Notes: a model not told the origin generated them from the letters alone. A DNA stretch of 64,000 bases from Paenibacillus sp. RC334 (GCF_030034735.1 NZ_CP125370.1:2294001-2358000), one strand, 5' to 3'. Numbered from the stretch's first letter, positions 26,384 through 34,697 are shown. Program-made: numbers and translations.

Positions 26384-26563
26384 GTGTACATACTCGCATT
26401 GATTATACTTATTACTACAGGTTTGGTATCCATTGCTGATATTCTGTTCGATATAAAAGATTCAGGTGAAGGAATCAGGTTGATGGTTAAAACTTCACAG
26501 GCTCTATTTTTCTTATCATTGTTGTTTTTTGTAGTAAAAAGCGGTACCAAGAAAAAAGACTGA
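26384..26563 (+). CDS. Small membrane protein with two predicted helices, partner of the preceding secreted protein
   Basis: GTG 26384, 4 bases after an AGGGGGACT site, opens a 59-residue frame. It has one hydrophobic segment near the N-terminus (ILALIILITTGLVSIADILF) and another near the C-terminus (LFFLSLLFFVV), with a charged loop between them and a KKKD tail. Its position between the secreted protein and the shared terminator suggests co-transcription. An immunity or accessory role is possible but not shown. Confidence 0.6.
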   Translation: MYILALIILITTGLVSIADILFDIKDSGEGIRLMVKTSQALFFLSLLFFVVKSGTKKKD

Positions 26564-26580
26564 AATCATCAAACATAGAA

Positions 26581-26624
26581 CAAGGGTGGAGTTGATATAT
26601 TTTATCAACTCCACCCTTGTTTGT
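26581..26624 (+). terminator. Strong bidirectional terminator
   Basis: A 17-bp perfect stem (26581-26597 with 26603-26619, arms beginning CAAGGGTGG) has a 5-base loop and is followed by TTTGTT. It separates the secreted-protein pair from the convergent ArpU-type gene. Confidence 0.85.
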
Positions 26625-26638
26625 TATGGTAACCTGGC

Positions 26639-27127
26639 TTAACAAACAACTTCACTTCCATAGTTTGTTTGTTCTTTAATCACTTCCAGTCTCAATGCAG
26701 CAGCTAAAATGCTTAATGCCTCGATCTTGATCCTCCTAAACGTACTCTCGCTCATTCCCATCTCCCCGCAACTTATATAATCAAATTCAGCCTCATTGTC
26801 TAAATAGCTCCGCTGAATAACCTCTCTTTGTATACTGGACAATTTGCTCATTGCAAGCTCCAACAGCCGATCTTTAGCCTGAAGCTTTGCATCTCTATCC
26901 ACGTTGTAAATGGCGATGTCCTCCGTCTGCTTACTGATTGCATTGGTAGACTGATGTTCTCTATATGAATAGGCTTGCGTAATTGCCGCCTCGCGCCGCA
27001 CAAAATTAATCTGTCGATACTGCCGAACTATCTCCAGATATTCCTCCACCGCAAGGCGGGTGGCTTTCTCATCAATCGGCAGAATGTTAAAAGTCAGTTG
27101 TAAGTTGTTTTTTCTTCTCTTCCCCAT
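26639..27127 (-). CDS. ArpU-type phage late-gene regulator
   Basis: The 162-residue protein starts at ATG 27127, which has GAGAGGA upstream; a longer TTG start at 27169 is less likely. It has an N-terminal region with VEEYLEIVRQYRQI and a C-terminal sigma-70 region-4-like helix-turn-helix (LSSIQREVIQRSYLDNEAEFD, then MGMSESTFRRIKIEALSIL). This is the layout of the ArpU/RinA-like transcription activators that control late genes of Gram-positive phages. No other phage gene is next to it, so it is probably a prophage remnant or has been co-opted. Confidence 0.7.
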   Translation of the reverse strand: MGKRRKNNLQLTFNILPIDEKATRLAVEEYLEIVRQYRQINFVRREAAITQAYSYREHQSTNAISKQTEDIAIYNVDRDAKLQAKDRLLELAMSKLSSIQREVIQRSYLDNEAEFDYISCGEMGMSESTFRRIKIEALSILAAALRLEVIKEQTNYGSEVVC

Positions 27128-27264
27128 TATCGCTTTCCTCTCACCATTGACCCTCGCGAGCCTGGCCAAGGAATGCGGGGGTTGTTTGTATAGTATTCAA
27201 AACCCGTGTGAAATTTTTCCATGGTCTATTAAATTCCACTCCTCTCGTTCGTGTCACCATGTCC

Positions 27265-27344
27265 TTTTTGGACAACTTATGCCAAAAGTAGTTTTTTCAT
27301 ATGAGTTGCAAAAAAAATGTTGACAGTTGTTAATTTTTGGACAA
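27265..27344 (+). promoter_or_regulatory. Promoter region of the HTH-TPR regulator with repeated TTTTTGGACAA
   Basis: The 11-mer TTTTTGGACAA occurs at 27265-27275 and again at 27334-27344. The first copy forms an inverted repeat with CCAAAA at 27282. TTGACA at 27320-27325 is a likely -35 box, and the second copy falls between it and the expected -10. These are candidate operator sites, possibly for the downstream regulator itself. Confidence 0.35.
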
Positions 27345-27399
27345 AAATAGAAATTGATCTTTAAAATTATGGAATTTTTATGTGAAGGGTGGTTATGAC

Positions 27400-28818
27400 T
27401 TGAAGCATACACCTACGATTTTAGCGGAGTTTGAAGAGTATCTAAAACAAAACAACTTGACATTGGCTCAATTTGCGGAATTTTCAGGTGTTCATCAAAG
27501 AACACTTAGTAATTGGATTACTCAACATCGTCCTGTTTCAGTACAACAGCTTGACCGAATCACGTTGGCTATGGGATTACCGGAGGGCTATTTTTACGAA
27601 CTATACATAGAAAATTACATCATCGACCTTCCCCCGAATTGGCGGCGAATCGAGCCACTATTATATCGTTGTGGAGAGCTGGACAAGCTGGATGCGATCC
27701 GTCGAATGGTTGGACATATTATGGACAGTCCGTTGTATTCGCCCAGACTATATGACATTGCGGAAGCGCTATTTGCACAGGGACGACATGCTGCTGCGTT
27801 GCTGCTCTATGAGAATGTAGCAGAAGTGGAAAAATATCAACATTCTGAACGCTTGGCAATCTGTCAATATCGTATATTCACAATTCAGGTTGGAGACGAT
27901 CAGAACCGAAATCTCAAGGCAGCTACGCTATTTGAACCCTTTATTGAACGGTTGGATGAAATAGTTCAGCTTGATGCATTGAAGGATTTGGCGAATGTGT
28001 ATCGTTCTTTGCGTCAGTGGGACAGGCTGGATGCAACAGCTCGAAAAATGAGAGATAAAGCGGAAATTCAATATAAGATGAAGCATCGGCAGAAGAAACG
28101 AAAACGTGAGGAGTCTAAAAAGAAAGCAAGAAACCCGCTATTCGGATACATTGCTTATGCGGATTTATTGTGTGCCAGTGTCTGTGAAGCTCAAGGCGAT
28201 TACCAACAAGCTCTACAATTTACATACGCCTACGCAGATTTGGATTGGGTCATAGAGACGGACGAGGGTACTCAACACTGGGTTAACTTGTTCAAGCATT
28301 GGTCACAAGCCAATGCTAGAGTGAATAAGCTTTTATCCGGAGATATCAATGTATTAAATGATTATGTTGAATATATGGGTGCGTCGTCAAATACAACTGC
28401 TGAAGATAGGGTTACCCAACTACTGAACATTATGATGGTGGCTAACCGATATCAGGTCGATGTGGATGACATACTCCAGCGTTTCGAAATCGAGATTGAC
28501 TCTATTTCACAGCAACCGTCATCTGCTGATATGTATACTCAACAAGTAATCCCAGAGCAGTCCGCACGTTTGAGCTATGAGTTGGCCTATTATTTTTTGT
28601 ATCGGGGTATGTATAATGATGGACTTAAACATTTGTGGTATTCCATTCTAAAGTGTCATACACTAAATAATGAGACTTATATTATAAACTGCATGGGTCT
28701 GTTCTTGCATTTCAGAATGAACTTAGCTCCTGAAGGGAAGACACAATTCCTAAATTTTATTGAAAAGGTGTGGTTAGACAATGTTGAAAAAAATGCTCCT
28801 TTTGATCGTCGTAACTAG
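27400..28818 (+). CDS. RRNPP-type HTH-TPR peptide-responsive regulator
   Basis: The protein of about 472 residues starts at TTG 27400 after AAGGGTGG; an in-frame GTG at 27382 is the alternative. Residues ~5-60 form an Xre-like helix-turn-helix (LTLAQFAEFSGVHQRTLSNWI). The rest is helical and repetitive, like the TPR domain of Rap, PlcR, AimR and similar peptide receptors, interrupted by a very basic segment (KMKHRQKKRKREESKKK) near residue 230. The last 38 bases overlap a 40-residue secreted pro-peptide gene, the usual genetic arrangement for this class. It should bind DNA and switch state on binding the processed peptide. What it regulates is not visible; the repeated motif in its own promoter is a candidate. 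Confidence 0.75.
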   Translation: MKHTPTILAEFEEYLKQNNLTLAQFAEFSGVHQRTLSNWITQHRPVSVQQLDRITLAMGLPEGYFYELYIENYIIDLPPNWRRIEPLLYRCGELDKLDAIRRMVGHIMDSPLYSPRLYDIAEALFAQGRHAAALLLYENVAEVEKYQHSERLAICQYRIFTIQVGDDQNRNLKAATLFEPFIERLDEIVQLDALKDLANVYRSLRQWDRLDATARKMRDKAEIQYKMKHRQKKRKREESKKKARNPLFGYIAYADLLCASVCEAQGDYQQALQFTYAYADLDWVIETDEGTQHWVNLFKHWSQANARVNKLLSGDINVLNDYVEYMGASSNTTAEDRVTQLLNIMMVANRYQVDVDDILQRFEIEIDSISQQPSSADMYTQQVIPEQSARLSYELAYYFLYRGMYNDGLKHLWYSILKCHTLNNETYIINCMGLFLHFRMNLAPEGKTQFLNFIEKVWLDNVEKNAPFDRRN

Positions 28819-28903
28819 CTTTTTGTTTATTCTGATTGTGCCGGATCAAGCTCATAACCACTACCTCAGTATTCAGCCTAATGACCAACATGGAGGTTAT
28901 TAA
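28781..28903 (+). CDS. Short secreted signalling pro-peptide, Phr-like
   Basis: ATG 28781 opens a 40-residue frame overlapping the 3' end of the regulator gene. It has a basic start (MLKK), a hydrophobic core (LLLIVVTSFLFILIV), then a polar tail PDQAHNHYLSIQPNDQHGGY. Export through Sec and trimming of the tail would give a short linear peptide, as for Phr pheromones. Possible mature forms lie within the last 5-10 residues, but the cut sites cannot be told from sequence. AAGGTG is a weak ribosome site 11 bases upstream. A terminator follows directly. Confidence 0.68.
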   Translation: MLKKMLLLIVVTSFLFILIVPDQAHNHYLSIQPNDQHGGY

Positions 28904-28913
28904 ACGGAAAAAT

Positions 28914-28958
28914 AACAAACAACACCCGCTAACCTTACGGCTGGCGGGTTTGTTTGTT
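28914..28958 (+). terminator. Terminator after the pro-peptide gene
   Basis: AACAAACAA plus ACCCGC pairs with GCGGGTTTGTTTGTT around a short loop. It can work in both directions. Confidence 0.75.
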
Positions 28959-29002
28959 GAGGGAGTTTCGTAACCTTTACAAAATGAACATAGATCCACA
29001 TA

Positions 29003-29037
29003 AAGTGCCTCTGGAGTGTTCCAGAAGCACTTTTTTT
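29003..29037 (+). terminator. Rho-independent terminator
   Basis: AAGTGCCTCTGGA and TCCAGAAGCACTT pair with a 4-base loop and are followed by T residues. It lies between the peptide gene and the Spo0E-like gene. Confidence 0.8.
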
Positions 29038-29106
29038 GTTGAGCGTATGATTAAAAAATCCAAAAGTTGACGTTTTGCATTAGGATATGACACAGAAGGG
29101 GGAATC

Positions 29107-29277
29107 ATGCTGATGATGAATCAAGGTGTGACTTTACTTCGTGTCGAGAGAGCCAGAAAAAGACTGTACCAAGTCCAGAAAAAATACGGATTTTTAACGC
29201 ATCCCAAAGTGATTGAACAATCCAAGAAACTGGATGATCTTTTGAATCAATACCAAACGTGCAAATTAAAATCTTAA
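29107..29277 (+). CDS. Spo0E-like aspartyl-phosphate phosphatase
   Basis: The 56-residue frame starts at ATG 29107 after AAGGGGGAATC. Two predicted helices and the SKKLDDLLNQY segment near the C-terminus match the Spo0E family signature S-x-x-x-D. In Bacilli these small proteins dephosphorylate Spo0A~P and delay sporulation. It follows a quorum-sensing gene pair, which is another kind of input often tied to the phosphorelay, but a functional link here is only inference. It is too short for many gene finders. Confidence 0.7.
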   Translation: MLMMNQGVTLLRVERARKRLYQVQKKYGFLTHPKVIEQSKKLDDLLNQYQTCKLKS

Positions 29278-29320
29278 CGAACTTATAATTAGAGTAAAAC
29301 TTAACCTGGAGGTCATAAAG

Positions 29321-29515
29321 TTGAATAAACGCAATGCTGTAACCCCTTTTGGGTGGAAAATCAAACAAAAGCTGGTTGAGAAACAAATTGACCAGAAAAC
29401 ATTTTGTGAGACATATCATATACCACCTAGCCGATTGTCCAATCTCATTCACGGAACACGTAGGGCCAAGAAACATAGAACACAAGTATCCCAATTGCTT
29501 GGAATAGAAGAGTAA
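29321..29515 (+). CDS. Small Xre-like helix-turn-helix protein
   Basis: TTG 29321, 7 bases after GGAGGT, opens a 64-residue protein. Its core FGWKIKQKLVEKQIDQKTFCE and IPPSRLSNLIHGTRRAKKHR look like a single HTH domain of the Xre/Cro type. It has no ligand-binding domain. It lies 43 bases after the Spo0E-like gene and could be co-transcribed. The target is unknown. Confidence 0.6.
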   Translation: MNKRNAVTPFGWKIKQKLVEKQIDQKTFCETYHIPPSRLSNLIHGTRRAKKHRTQVSQLLGIEE

Positions 29516-29647
29516 TCCCTCCCCTCTTTCCCCTTTTCCCCATGAATGCAGGACATCTTCTGGAGATTTATGCTACAGTGACGAAAGACCCCATTTTTAT
29601 GATCCAATATGGTTGTACATATGTTTATACAGGAGTTGAGTTGACCT

Positions 29648-30022
29648 ATGGGAATGTTCTCCAGAATGGCCGAGCAAAAAATTGCCGAAGCGATGGCGAA
29701 AGGCGAGTTTGATAATCTGGCAGGAGCAGGCAAGCCGCTGGTTATTGAGGATTTATCACATGTGCCGGAGGAGCTGCGTATGTCCTACAAGCTATTAAAA
29801 AATGCAGGCATTTTACCGGAGGAGCTTCAATTACAGAAGGAGTGCGTCCAGCTACGCGATTTGCTCCATGCTTGTCGTGAGGCGGGAGAGCAACAGCGCA
29901 TTAGTCGCAAGCTGACTGAAAAATCGCTTCGTCTTCGTATGCTGCTGGAGGAAAGAGGGCTGAATACTTCGCCTGTATTTTATGAATATGAGCCGGCTGT
30001 GCGTAAGCGGTTGGAGGAATAG
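29648..30022 (+). CDS. DUF1992 (DnaJ-homologue C28-like) family protein
   Basis: The 124-residue protein contains the DUF1992 pattern: AEQKIAEAMAKGEFDNLAGAGKPL (residues ~8-31), then DLSHVPEELRMSYKLLKNAGILPEE. The family is widespread in bacteria and in a eukaryotic DnaJ-like protein; its function is not known. It starts at ATG 29648 after AGGAG. It converges with gluQRS, with 9 bases between the two stops. Confidence 0.85.
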   Translation: MGMFSRMAEQKIAEAMAKGEFDNLAGAGKPLVIEDLSHVPEELRMSYKLLKNAGILPEELQLQKECVQLRDLLHACREAGEQQRISRKLTEKSLRLRMLLEERGLNTSPVFYEYEPAVRKRLEE

Positions 30023-30031
30023 AGGCGGTGA

Positions 30032-31027
30032 TTAACGTTGAAGTGCAGATAGTTTCTTGAGGAATTGCTTCGTAAGAATAACTGGCTCCTTGGGCAGCTT
30101 GTCCAGGCGGAAGCCGTTTATCAAATCAGCCGCCTTCACAGGCTCTGGGGAATCCAGCAGTCCGGAAAAATAGACGAGCCAGCCAATTACAGTTTCCGCT
30201 GTTATCCCCTGTCGACGCATTGCCCGGAGTGCCACTCCGCCGTGCCGTTTGGCCAACCGCCTTCCGTCTGCTCCCAAGACGAGAGGAACGTGTGCGAAAC
30301 GTGGCGGCTGCAAGCCCAGAGCTTTATATAGCAATAGCTGGCGGGGAGTGGAATCCAGAAGATCATACCCTCGCAGCACGTCGGTAATGTGCATATCAGC
30401 ATCATCAACAATGACGGCAAGCTGATAAGAAAACATCCCATCTGCCCGTTTGACGATAAAATCGCCCCCCTCCGCAGCGCCGAAGGCAACATGGCCTGCT
30501 ACCTGATCATAAAACGGAATAACGCAGTCAGGGTTTTGCGGCACTTTAAAGCGAAGTGAAGGAGTTTTGTGCTGTGCCTTGGATACGGCTTCTTGACGGC
30601 TAAGGTTGCGGCACACCCCCGAATAAGCTGGTCCTTCACCAGACAGTCCGTGTGGAGCACGGGCAGCGGCCAAAATGTCTGCCCGGCTGCAAAAACAGGG
30701 ATACAGCAAATCCTGCCCATGTAGTTTGTCCAGCGCGGATTGGTAGCGTTCCAACCGTTGACTTTGGGTGTAGGAACCATAGGGACCACCTACATCTGGT
30801 CCTTCATCCCATTCCAGCCCGATCCAGCGCAAATCTTTCATAATCTCTTGAGCCAACTGGCCGCGAGCCCGGGTCATATCAATGTCCTCCATACGCAAAA
30901 CATAGGTTCCGCCCATGGAACGAACATGAAGCCATGATAATAATGCGGTGCGGGCGTTTCCTAGGTGTATCCATCCCGATGGTGTTGGGGCAAACCGCCC
31001 TCTGATGGGTTTGGCCTGTAGTTCCAT
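30032..31027 (-). CDS. gluQ: Glutamyl-Q tRNA(Asp) synthetase
   Basis: The 331-residue protein is a shortened glutamyl-tRNA synthetase catalytic domain without the anticodon-binding part. The class I motifs are present: APTPSGWIHLGN (HIGH type, residues ~13-24) and RRLAKRHGG (KMSKS type, near residue 263). CFCSRADI and the later Tyr and Cys residues probably make the zinc site. The enzyme attaches glutamate to queuosine in tRNA(Asp). The minus-strand gene starts opposite hrpB, leaving a shared 342-base promoter region. Confidence 0.9.
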   Translation of the reverse strand: MELQAKPIRGRFAPTPSGWIHLGNARTALLSWLHVRSMGGTYVLRMEDIDMTRARGQLAQEIMKDLRWIGLEWDEGPDVGGPYGSYTQSQRLERYQSALDKLHGQDLLYPCFCSRADILAAARAPHGLSGEGPAYSGVCRNLSRQEAVSKAQHKTPSLRFKVPQNPDCVIPFYDQVAGHVAFGAAEGGDFIVKRADGMFSYQLAVIVDDADMHITDVLRGYDLLDSTPRQLLLYKALGLQPPRFAHVPLVLGADGRRLAKRHGGVALRAMRRQGITAETVIGWLVYFSGLLDSPEPVKAADLINGFRLDKLPKEPVILTKQFLKKLSALQR

Positions 31028-31369
31028 ACGAAAGTTACCTCGTTTCTATATCCCTTTTTCTGCGAAACCATATTATTCATATTATAAAACGATAATGTCG
31101 CGAGTGCATCCCGGCATGTACAGAAGCGGACACGGATTCATTTGCCCTACCAGTGGCGGTCGGACGGAAAAGTAAAATATCTGTATAATAGATTCAGAAT
31201 AAAGCATTGCAGGGCAGGAAGAAGCCTCTATGAGGCAAACTCAAGGTTCGTCATTCAAACCATAATAATTACAGGTAGTGAAAAATTCACAATAACAAAA
31301 GCAAATTCGTTGTTCATATAGAAACAACACTTAGATTCTACGCATCCGCGTATCATTGGAGAGATTTCA
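31028..31369. other. Divergent intergenic region between gluQ and hrpB
   Basis: This is an AT-rich region that should hold the promoters of both divergent genes. I see no gene, no clear terminator and no convincing operator here. Confidence 0.5.
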
Positions 31370-33904
31370 TTGACAGATACAGATAAACAACTGCCCATCA
31401 TTCAAATTATTCCCGAGCTTAAAAATGCGCTGCAATCCCATTCGGCTGCCGTATTGATTGCACAGCCGGGCGCGGGCAAGACGACAGTTACGCCGCTGGA
31501 ACTGCTGCACGAGCCGTGGCTGGCGGGGCAAAAAATATTGATGCTGGAGCCAAGGCGCTTGGCGGCACGTGCAGCGGCGGCGCAAATGGCGAAAGCGCTG
31601 GGAGAACAAACCGGGCAGACGGTGGGCTACCGGGTTCGCATGGATACAAAAGTAGGGCCGAATACGCGGATTGAAGTGGTTACGGAGGGCGTGCTGATCC
31701 GGATGCTGCAAAATGATCAGGCGTTGGAGGGGATCGGCCTGATCATTTTTGATGAGTTTCATGAACGTAGCCTGCATGCAGATTTGGGCTTGGCGCTTGC
31801 GCTGCAAAGTCAGGCACTGTTGCGGCCTGATTTAAAAATATTGATCATGTCCGCGACACTGGAGGCTGAGCCTGTATGCCGTCTATTGGGGGACGCTCCA
31901 TTGCTGGAATGTCCCGGCACGGTATTTCCGGTAGAGACGTTTCATTTGTCCAAGCCTTCATCGACCCCATTAGAGTCCTTTACGGCAGAGACGGTAGACA
32001 AGGCCCTTCATGCTCATGAAGGCGATCTGCTGGTATTTCTCCCGGGGGCCAGAGAAATTCATAGAACAGAACGTGAGCTGGCGTCAAGGAATTTGCCTGC
32101 ACACGTCAAGGTTATTCCGCTGTACGGCAGTATGAAGCTGGAGCAGCAGGATGAGGCGATACGACCGTCGGCTTTGGGTAGCCGTAAGGTCGTATTGGCA
32201 ACCTCTATTGCCGAGTCCAGCTTGACGATAGCCGGGATTACGGTAGTGATAGATAGCGGCTTGTCGCGGGAATCCGTATTTTCCGCGCGAACCGGCATGA
32301 GCCGTTTGACCACCGTTAAGGTGTCCAAGGCTTCCGCCGATCAGCGGCGCGGTCGGGCGGGCCGCCTTCAGCCGGGCGTGTGCTACCGGCTGTGGAGCGC
32401 GCAGGAACACGCCGCGCTCCCCGATGCCAGCCGCCCGGAAATCGCGGCGGCAGATCTGGCCACGCTCGCGCTGGAGCTGGCCGCCTGGGGCGTCCGTGAG
32501 CCAGCCGAGCTGGGCTGGCTGGATGCCCCGCCTGAGGCGGCGTACCGCCAGGCCACGGGCCTGCTGCGACAGCTCGGCTGCCTGGATGCCACAGCCGATG
32601 GCAGGGCAGGCGGCATTACCGCGCACGGGCGCGAGGTGTCTGCCCTGGGCGCGCATCCGCGCCTCGGGCACATGCTGCTGCGCGCGACCGCCCTCGGCCT
32701 GGCGCCGACCGCCAGCCGCCTCGCTGCGCTGCTGCAAGAGCGGGATCCGTTCCGCGCTCATGGCGGAACGGATTTGCGCCCGCGGCTGGACGCCCTGCGC
32801 GAGGCGGCTCACGCCCGCAGCACGCACAGCCTGTTGCGGGCGGCAGACGATACGGTGATTCGCCGTATCGTGCAGGAGAGTCGGCAGCTACTTGCTACGC
32901 TGCCGAAAGCAGCCGCAGGGCAGGACGAGCCTGACGGCTCCGGGGCCTGCGGGCTGCTACTGGCCTTTGCGTATCCGGACCGGATCGCGCAGGGCCGGGG
33001 GGATGGCCGCTTTCTGCTTAGCGGCGGCCGGGGTGCGCGACTCCGACAAGTGGAGTGGATGTCGCGTTCGTCCTATCTCGTCGCCGCCGAAGTGGACGAC
33101 GAGGGAGCGGACGGTGCCATTCAGCTGGCGGCACCGATTGAACTGCAAGAGCTGATCGAGCATTGCAGCGAATTGCTGCTGGAGAAAGCGAACGTATACT
33201 GGGACAACTCAGCGTCAGCAGTAAGAGCCCGTAAGGTATTACAATTGGGCTCGCTCGTTTTAAAGGAAACGTCCTATGAGCGTCCTCCGACAGAGGAAAT
33301 CGCTGCTGCCTTGATGCAGGGTGTCTGTGAACGCGGTCTAAAGCTGCTGTCCTGGAATCGGCAAACCCTCCAGTTGCAGGCGCGTTTGATTTTTATGCAC
33401 TTCTCGGCACCCGAGGATTGGCCAGACAGCACCGAGCCAGCGTTACTGGATTCACTGGACTCGTGGCTGCTGCCTTTTGCCCTTGGAGCCAAAAATGTAT
33501 CCGATCTGCAACGGCTGGACGGTGCTGCATTGCTGTTGGGCAGACTGGATTGGGAACAACGACAGCAGCTTGAGCAGGAAGCGCCGACGCATATCCGTGT
33601 GCCCAGCGGTTCCCGTATTCCTGTCGATTATACGAATCCCGAGGCGCCTGCGCTGGCGGTGCGGTTACAAGAGTTGTTTGGTATGCGTGATACGCCGCGT
33701 ATTGGACGCGGACGCGTGCCAATCGTGCTGCATCTGCTGTCACCTGCACAGCGACCTGTGCAAGTGACCTCCGACTTGTCCAGCTTCTGGAGCGAGGCTT
33801 ATTTTGAGGTCAAAAAGGATCTAAAGGGCAGATATCCCAAGCATTATTGGCCGGATGATCCACTGGAAGCTGTGGCGACCAACAGAACGAAGCCCAAGCG
33901 TTGA
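31370..33904 (+). CDS. hrpB: ATP-dependent helicase HrpB
   Basis: The 844-residue DEAH-type helicase starts at TTG 31370 after GGAGAG. Motifs are in order: AQPGAGKTT (Walker A), LEPRRLAARAAA (Ia), DEFHER (II), SATLE (III), then GRAGRLQPGVCYRLW (VI, near 32350-32400) and the C-terminal HrpB domain. Its length and order fit HrpB. The cellular role is not well defined; helicases of this type act on RNA. The central part, about 32340-33080, is far richer in GC than both ends of the same gene. Confidence 0.92.
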   Translation: MTDTDKQLPIIQIIPELKNALQSHSAAVLIAQPGAGKTTVTPLELLHEPWLAGQKILMLEPRRLAARAAAAQMAKALGEQTGQTVGYRVRMDTKVGPNTRIEVVTEGVLIRMLQNDQALEGIGLIIFDEFHERSLHADLGLALALQSQALLRPDLKILIMSATLEAEPVCRLLGDAPLLECPGTVFPVETFHLSKPSSTPLESFTAETVDKALHAHEGDLLVFLPGAREIHRTERELASRNLPAHVKVIPLYGSMKLEQQDEAIRPSALGSRKVVLATSIAESSLTIAGITVVIDSGLSRESVFSARTGMSRLTTVKVSKASADQRRGRAGRLQPGVCYRLWSAQEHAALPDASRPEIAAADLATLALELAAWGVREPAELGWLDAPPEAAYRQATGLLRQLGCLDATADGRAGGITAHGREVSALGAHPRLGHMLLRATALGLAPTASRLAALLQERDPFRAHGGTDLRPRLDALREAAHARSTHSLLRAADDTVIRRIVQESRQLLATLPKAAAGQDEPDGSGACGLLLAFAYPDRIAQGRGDGRFLLSGGRGARLRQVEWMSRSSYLVAAEVDDEGADGAIQLAAPIELQELIEHCSELLLEKANVYWDNSASAVRARKVLQLGSLVLKETSYERPPTEEIAAALMQGVCERGLKLLSWNRQTLQLQARLIFMHFSAPEDWPDSTEPALLDSLDSWLLPFALGAKNVSDLQRLDGAALLLGRLDWEQRQQLEQEAPTHIRVPSGSRIPVDYTNPEAPALAVRLQELFGMRDTPRIGRGRVPIVLHLLSPAQRPVQVTSDLSSFWSEAYFEVKKDLKGRYPKHYWPDDPLEAVATNRTKPKR

Positions 33905-33985
33905 ACAGCAGCTTTTTTATGCGAATTTTTGGTTTGAAATGAAGCTCTGTTTTCGTTCATCGGCTTTTTGAATTTTCGTAAAATC

Positions 33986-34011
33986 GTTTAAACGTCAGAA
34001 CAGCGGGGTAA
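33986..34011 (+). promoter_or_regulatory. Sigma-B-like promoter before the YflT-type stress gene
   Basis: GTTTAA (33986-33991), 14 bases, then GGGTAA (34006-34011) fits the sigma-B consensus GTTTAA-N12-15-GGGTAT. It lies 45 bases before the start codon of a general stress protein, which supports the call. Confidence 0.55.
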
Positions 34012-34056
34012 TGAAGGACGAACCACTCAACACCAAAATATTGGGAGGTAACTACC

Positions 34057-34641
34057 ATGGCTAATAACTTAAACGATTATAACGAAAAGAAAATTGTCGG
34101 TGTTTTTGATACAGAGCAGGAAGCATCTCATGCGATTGGACAATTGCAAAGCAGAGGCATTCCAAGCAGTGAAATTTCTGTTATCACACGTGACCGTGAC
34201 GAGCTGAGGACGATTAGTGAAGAGACAGGCACCAAAGCACCGGAGGGTGTAGCGACAGGCGCGGCTACAGGCGGTGTTGTAGGCGGGGTCGCTGGCTTGC
34301 TGGCAGGCATCGGGGCCTTGGCTATTCCGGGCATCGGACCTATTGTCGCTGCTGGACCTATCGCGGCTACCCTTACCGGAGCGGCTGTCGGAGCGGGAGC
34401 AGGTGGCTTGGTCGGTGGACTGGTCGGGCTGGGCATCCCTGAAGATGATGCGCGTCAATACGAGACCTACGTCGATCAGGGCAAGATTTTAGTGCTGGTG
34501 GACTCCGCTGATCATCGCAGGGATGTGTATGATATTTTCCGCACCAACCGTTCTCTGAATGCGGATCGTTACAGAACGTATGATGCTACGGTAGCGGATA
34601 CCCGGACAGATGCGTACACAGATACCAGAAGAAACCTGTAA
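34057..34641 (+). CDS. General stress protein, YflT/GSP17M type
   Basis: The 194-residue protein starts with the YflT domain (KKIVGVFDTEQEASHAIGQL, residues ~11-30, SSEISVITRDRDE). The middle is a glycine- and alanine-rich, hydrophobic stretch, followed by IPEDDARQYETYVDQGKILVLV. The Gly-rich part could insert in or associate with a membrane. B. subtilis YflT is a sigma-B-controlled stress protein of unknown biochemical role, and a sigma-B-like promoter is seen here as well. TTGGGAGGT precedes the ATG. Confidence 0.8.
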   Translation: MANNLNDYNEKKIVGVFDTEQEASHAIGQLQSRGIPSSEISVITRDRDELRTISEETGTKAPEGVATGAATGGVVGGVAGLLAGIGALAIPGIGPIVAAGPIAATLTGAAVGAGAGGLVGGLVGLGIPEDDARQYETYVDQGKILVLVDSADHRRDVYDIFRTNRSLNADRYRTYDATVADTRTDAYTDTRRNL

Positions 34642-34658
34642 CTTTATAGCTTACGCTT

Positions 34659-34697
34659 AAAGCAGCAGTCTCCCCGAAAGGGAAGGCTGCTGCTTTT
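34659..34697 (+). terminator. Terminator after the stress protein gene
   Basis: AAAGCAGCAG and CTGCTGCTTTT pair around a loop that contains a smaller CCCC/GGG stem. Confidence 0.8.

Noticed and set aside
32084..32827. 247-residue minus-strand frame inside hrpB
   Set aside because: GC-rich sequence produces long spurious frames; the sense frame has clear helicase motifs.
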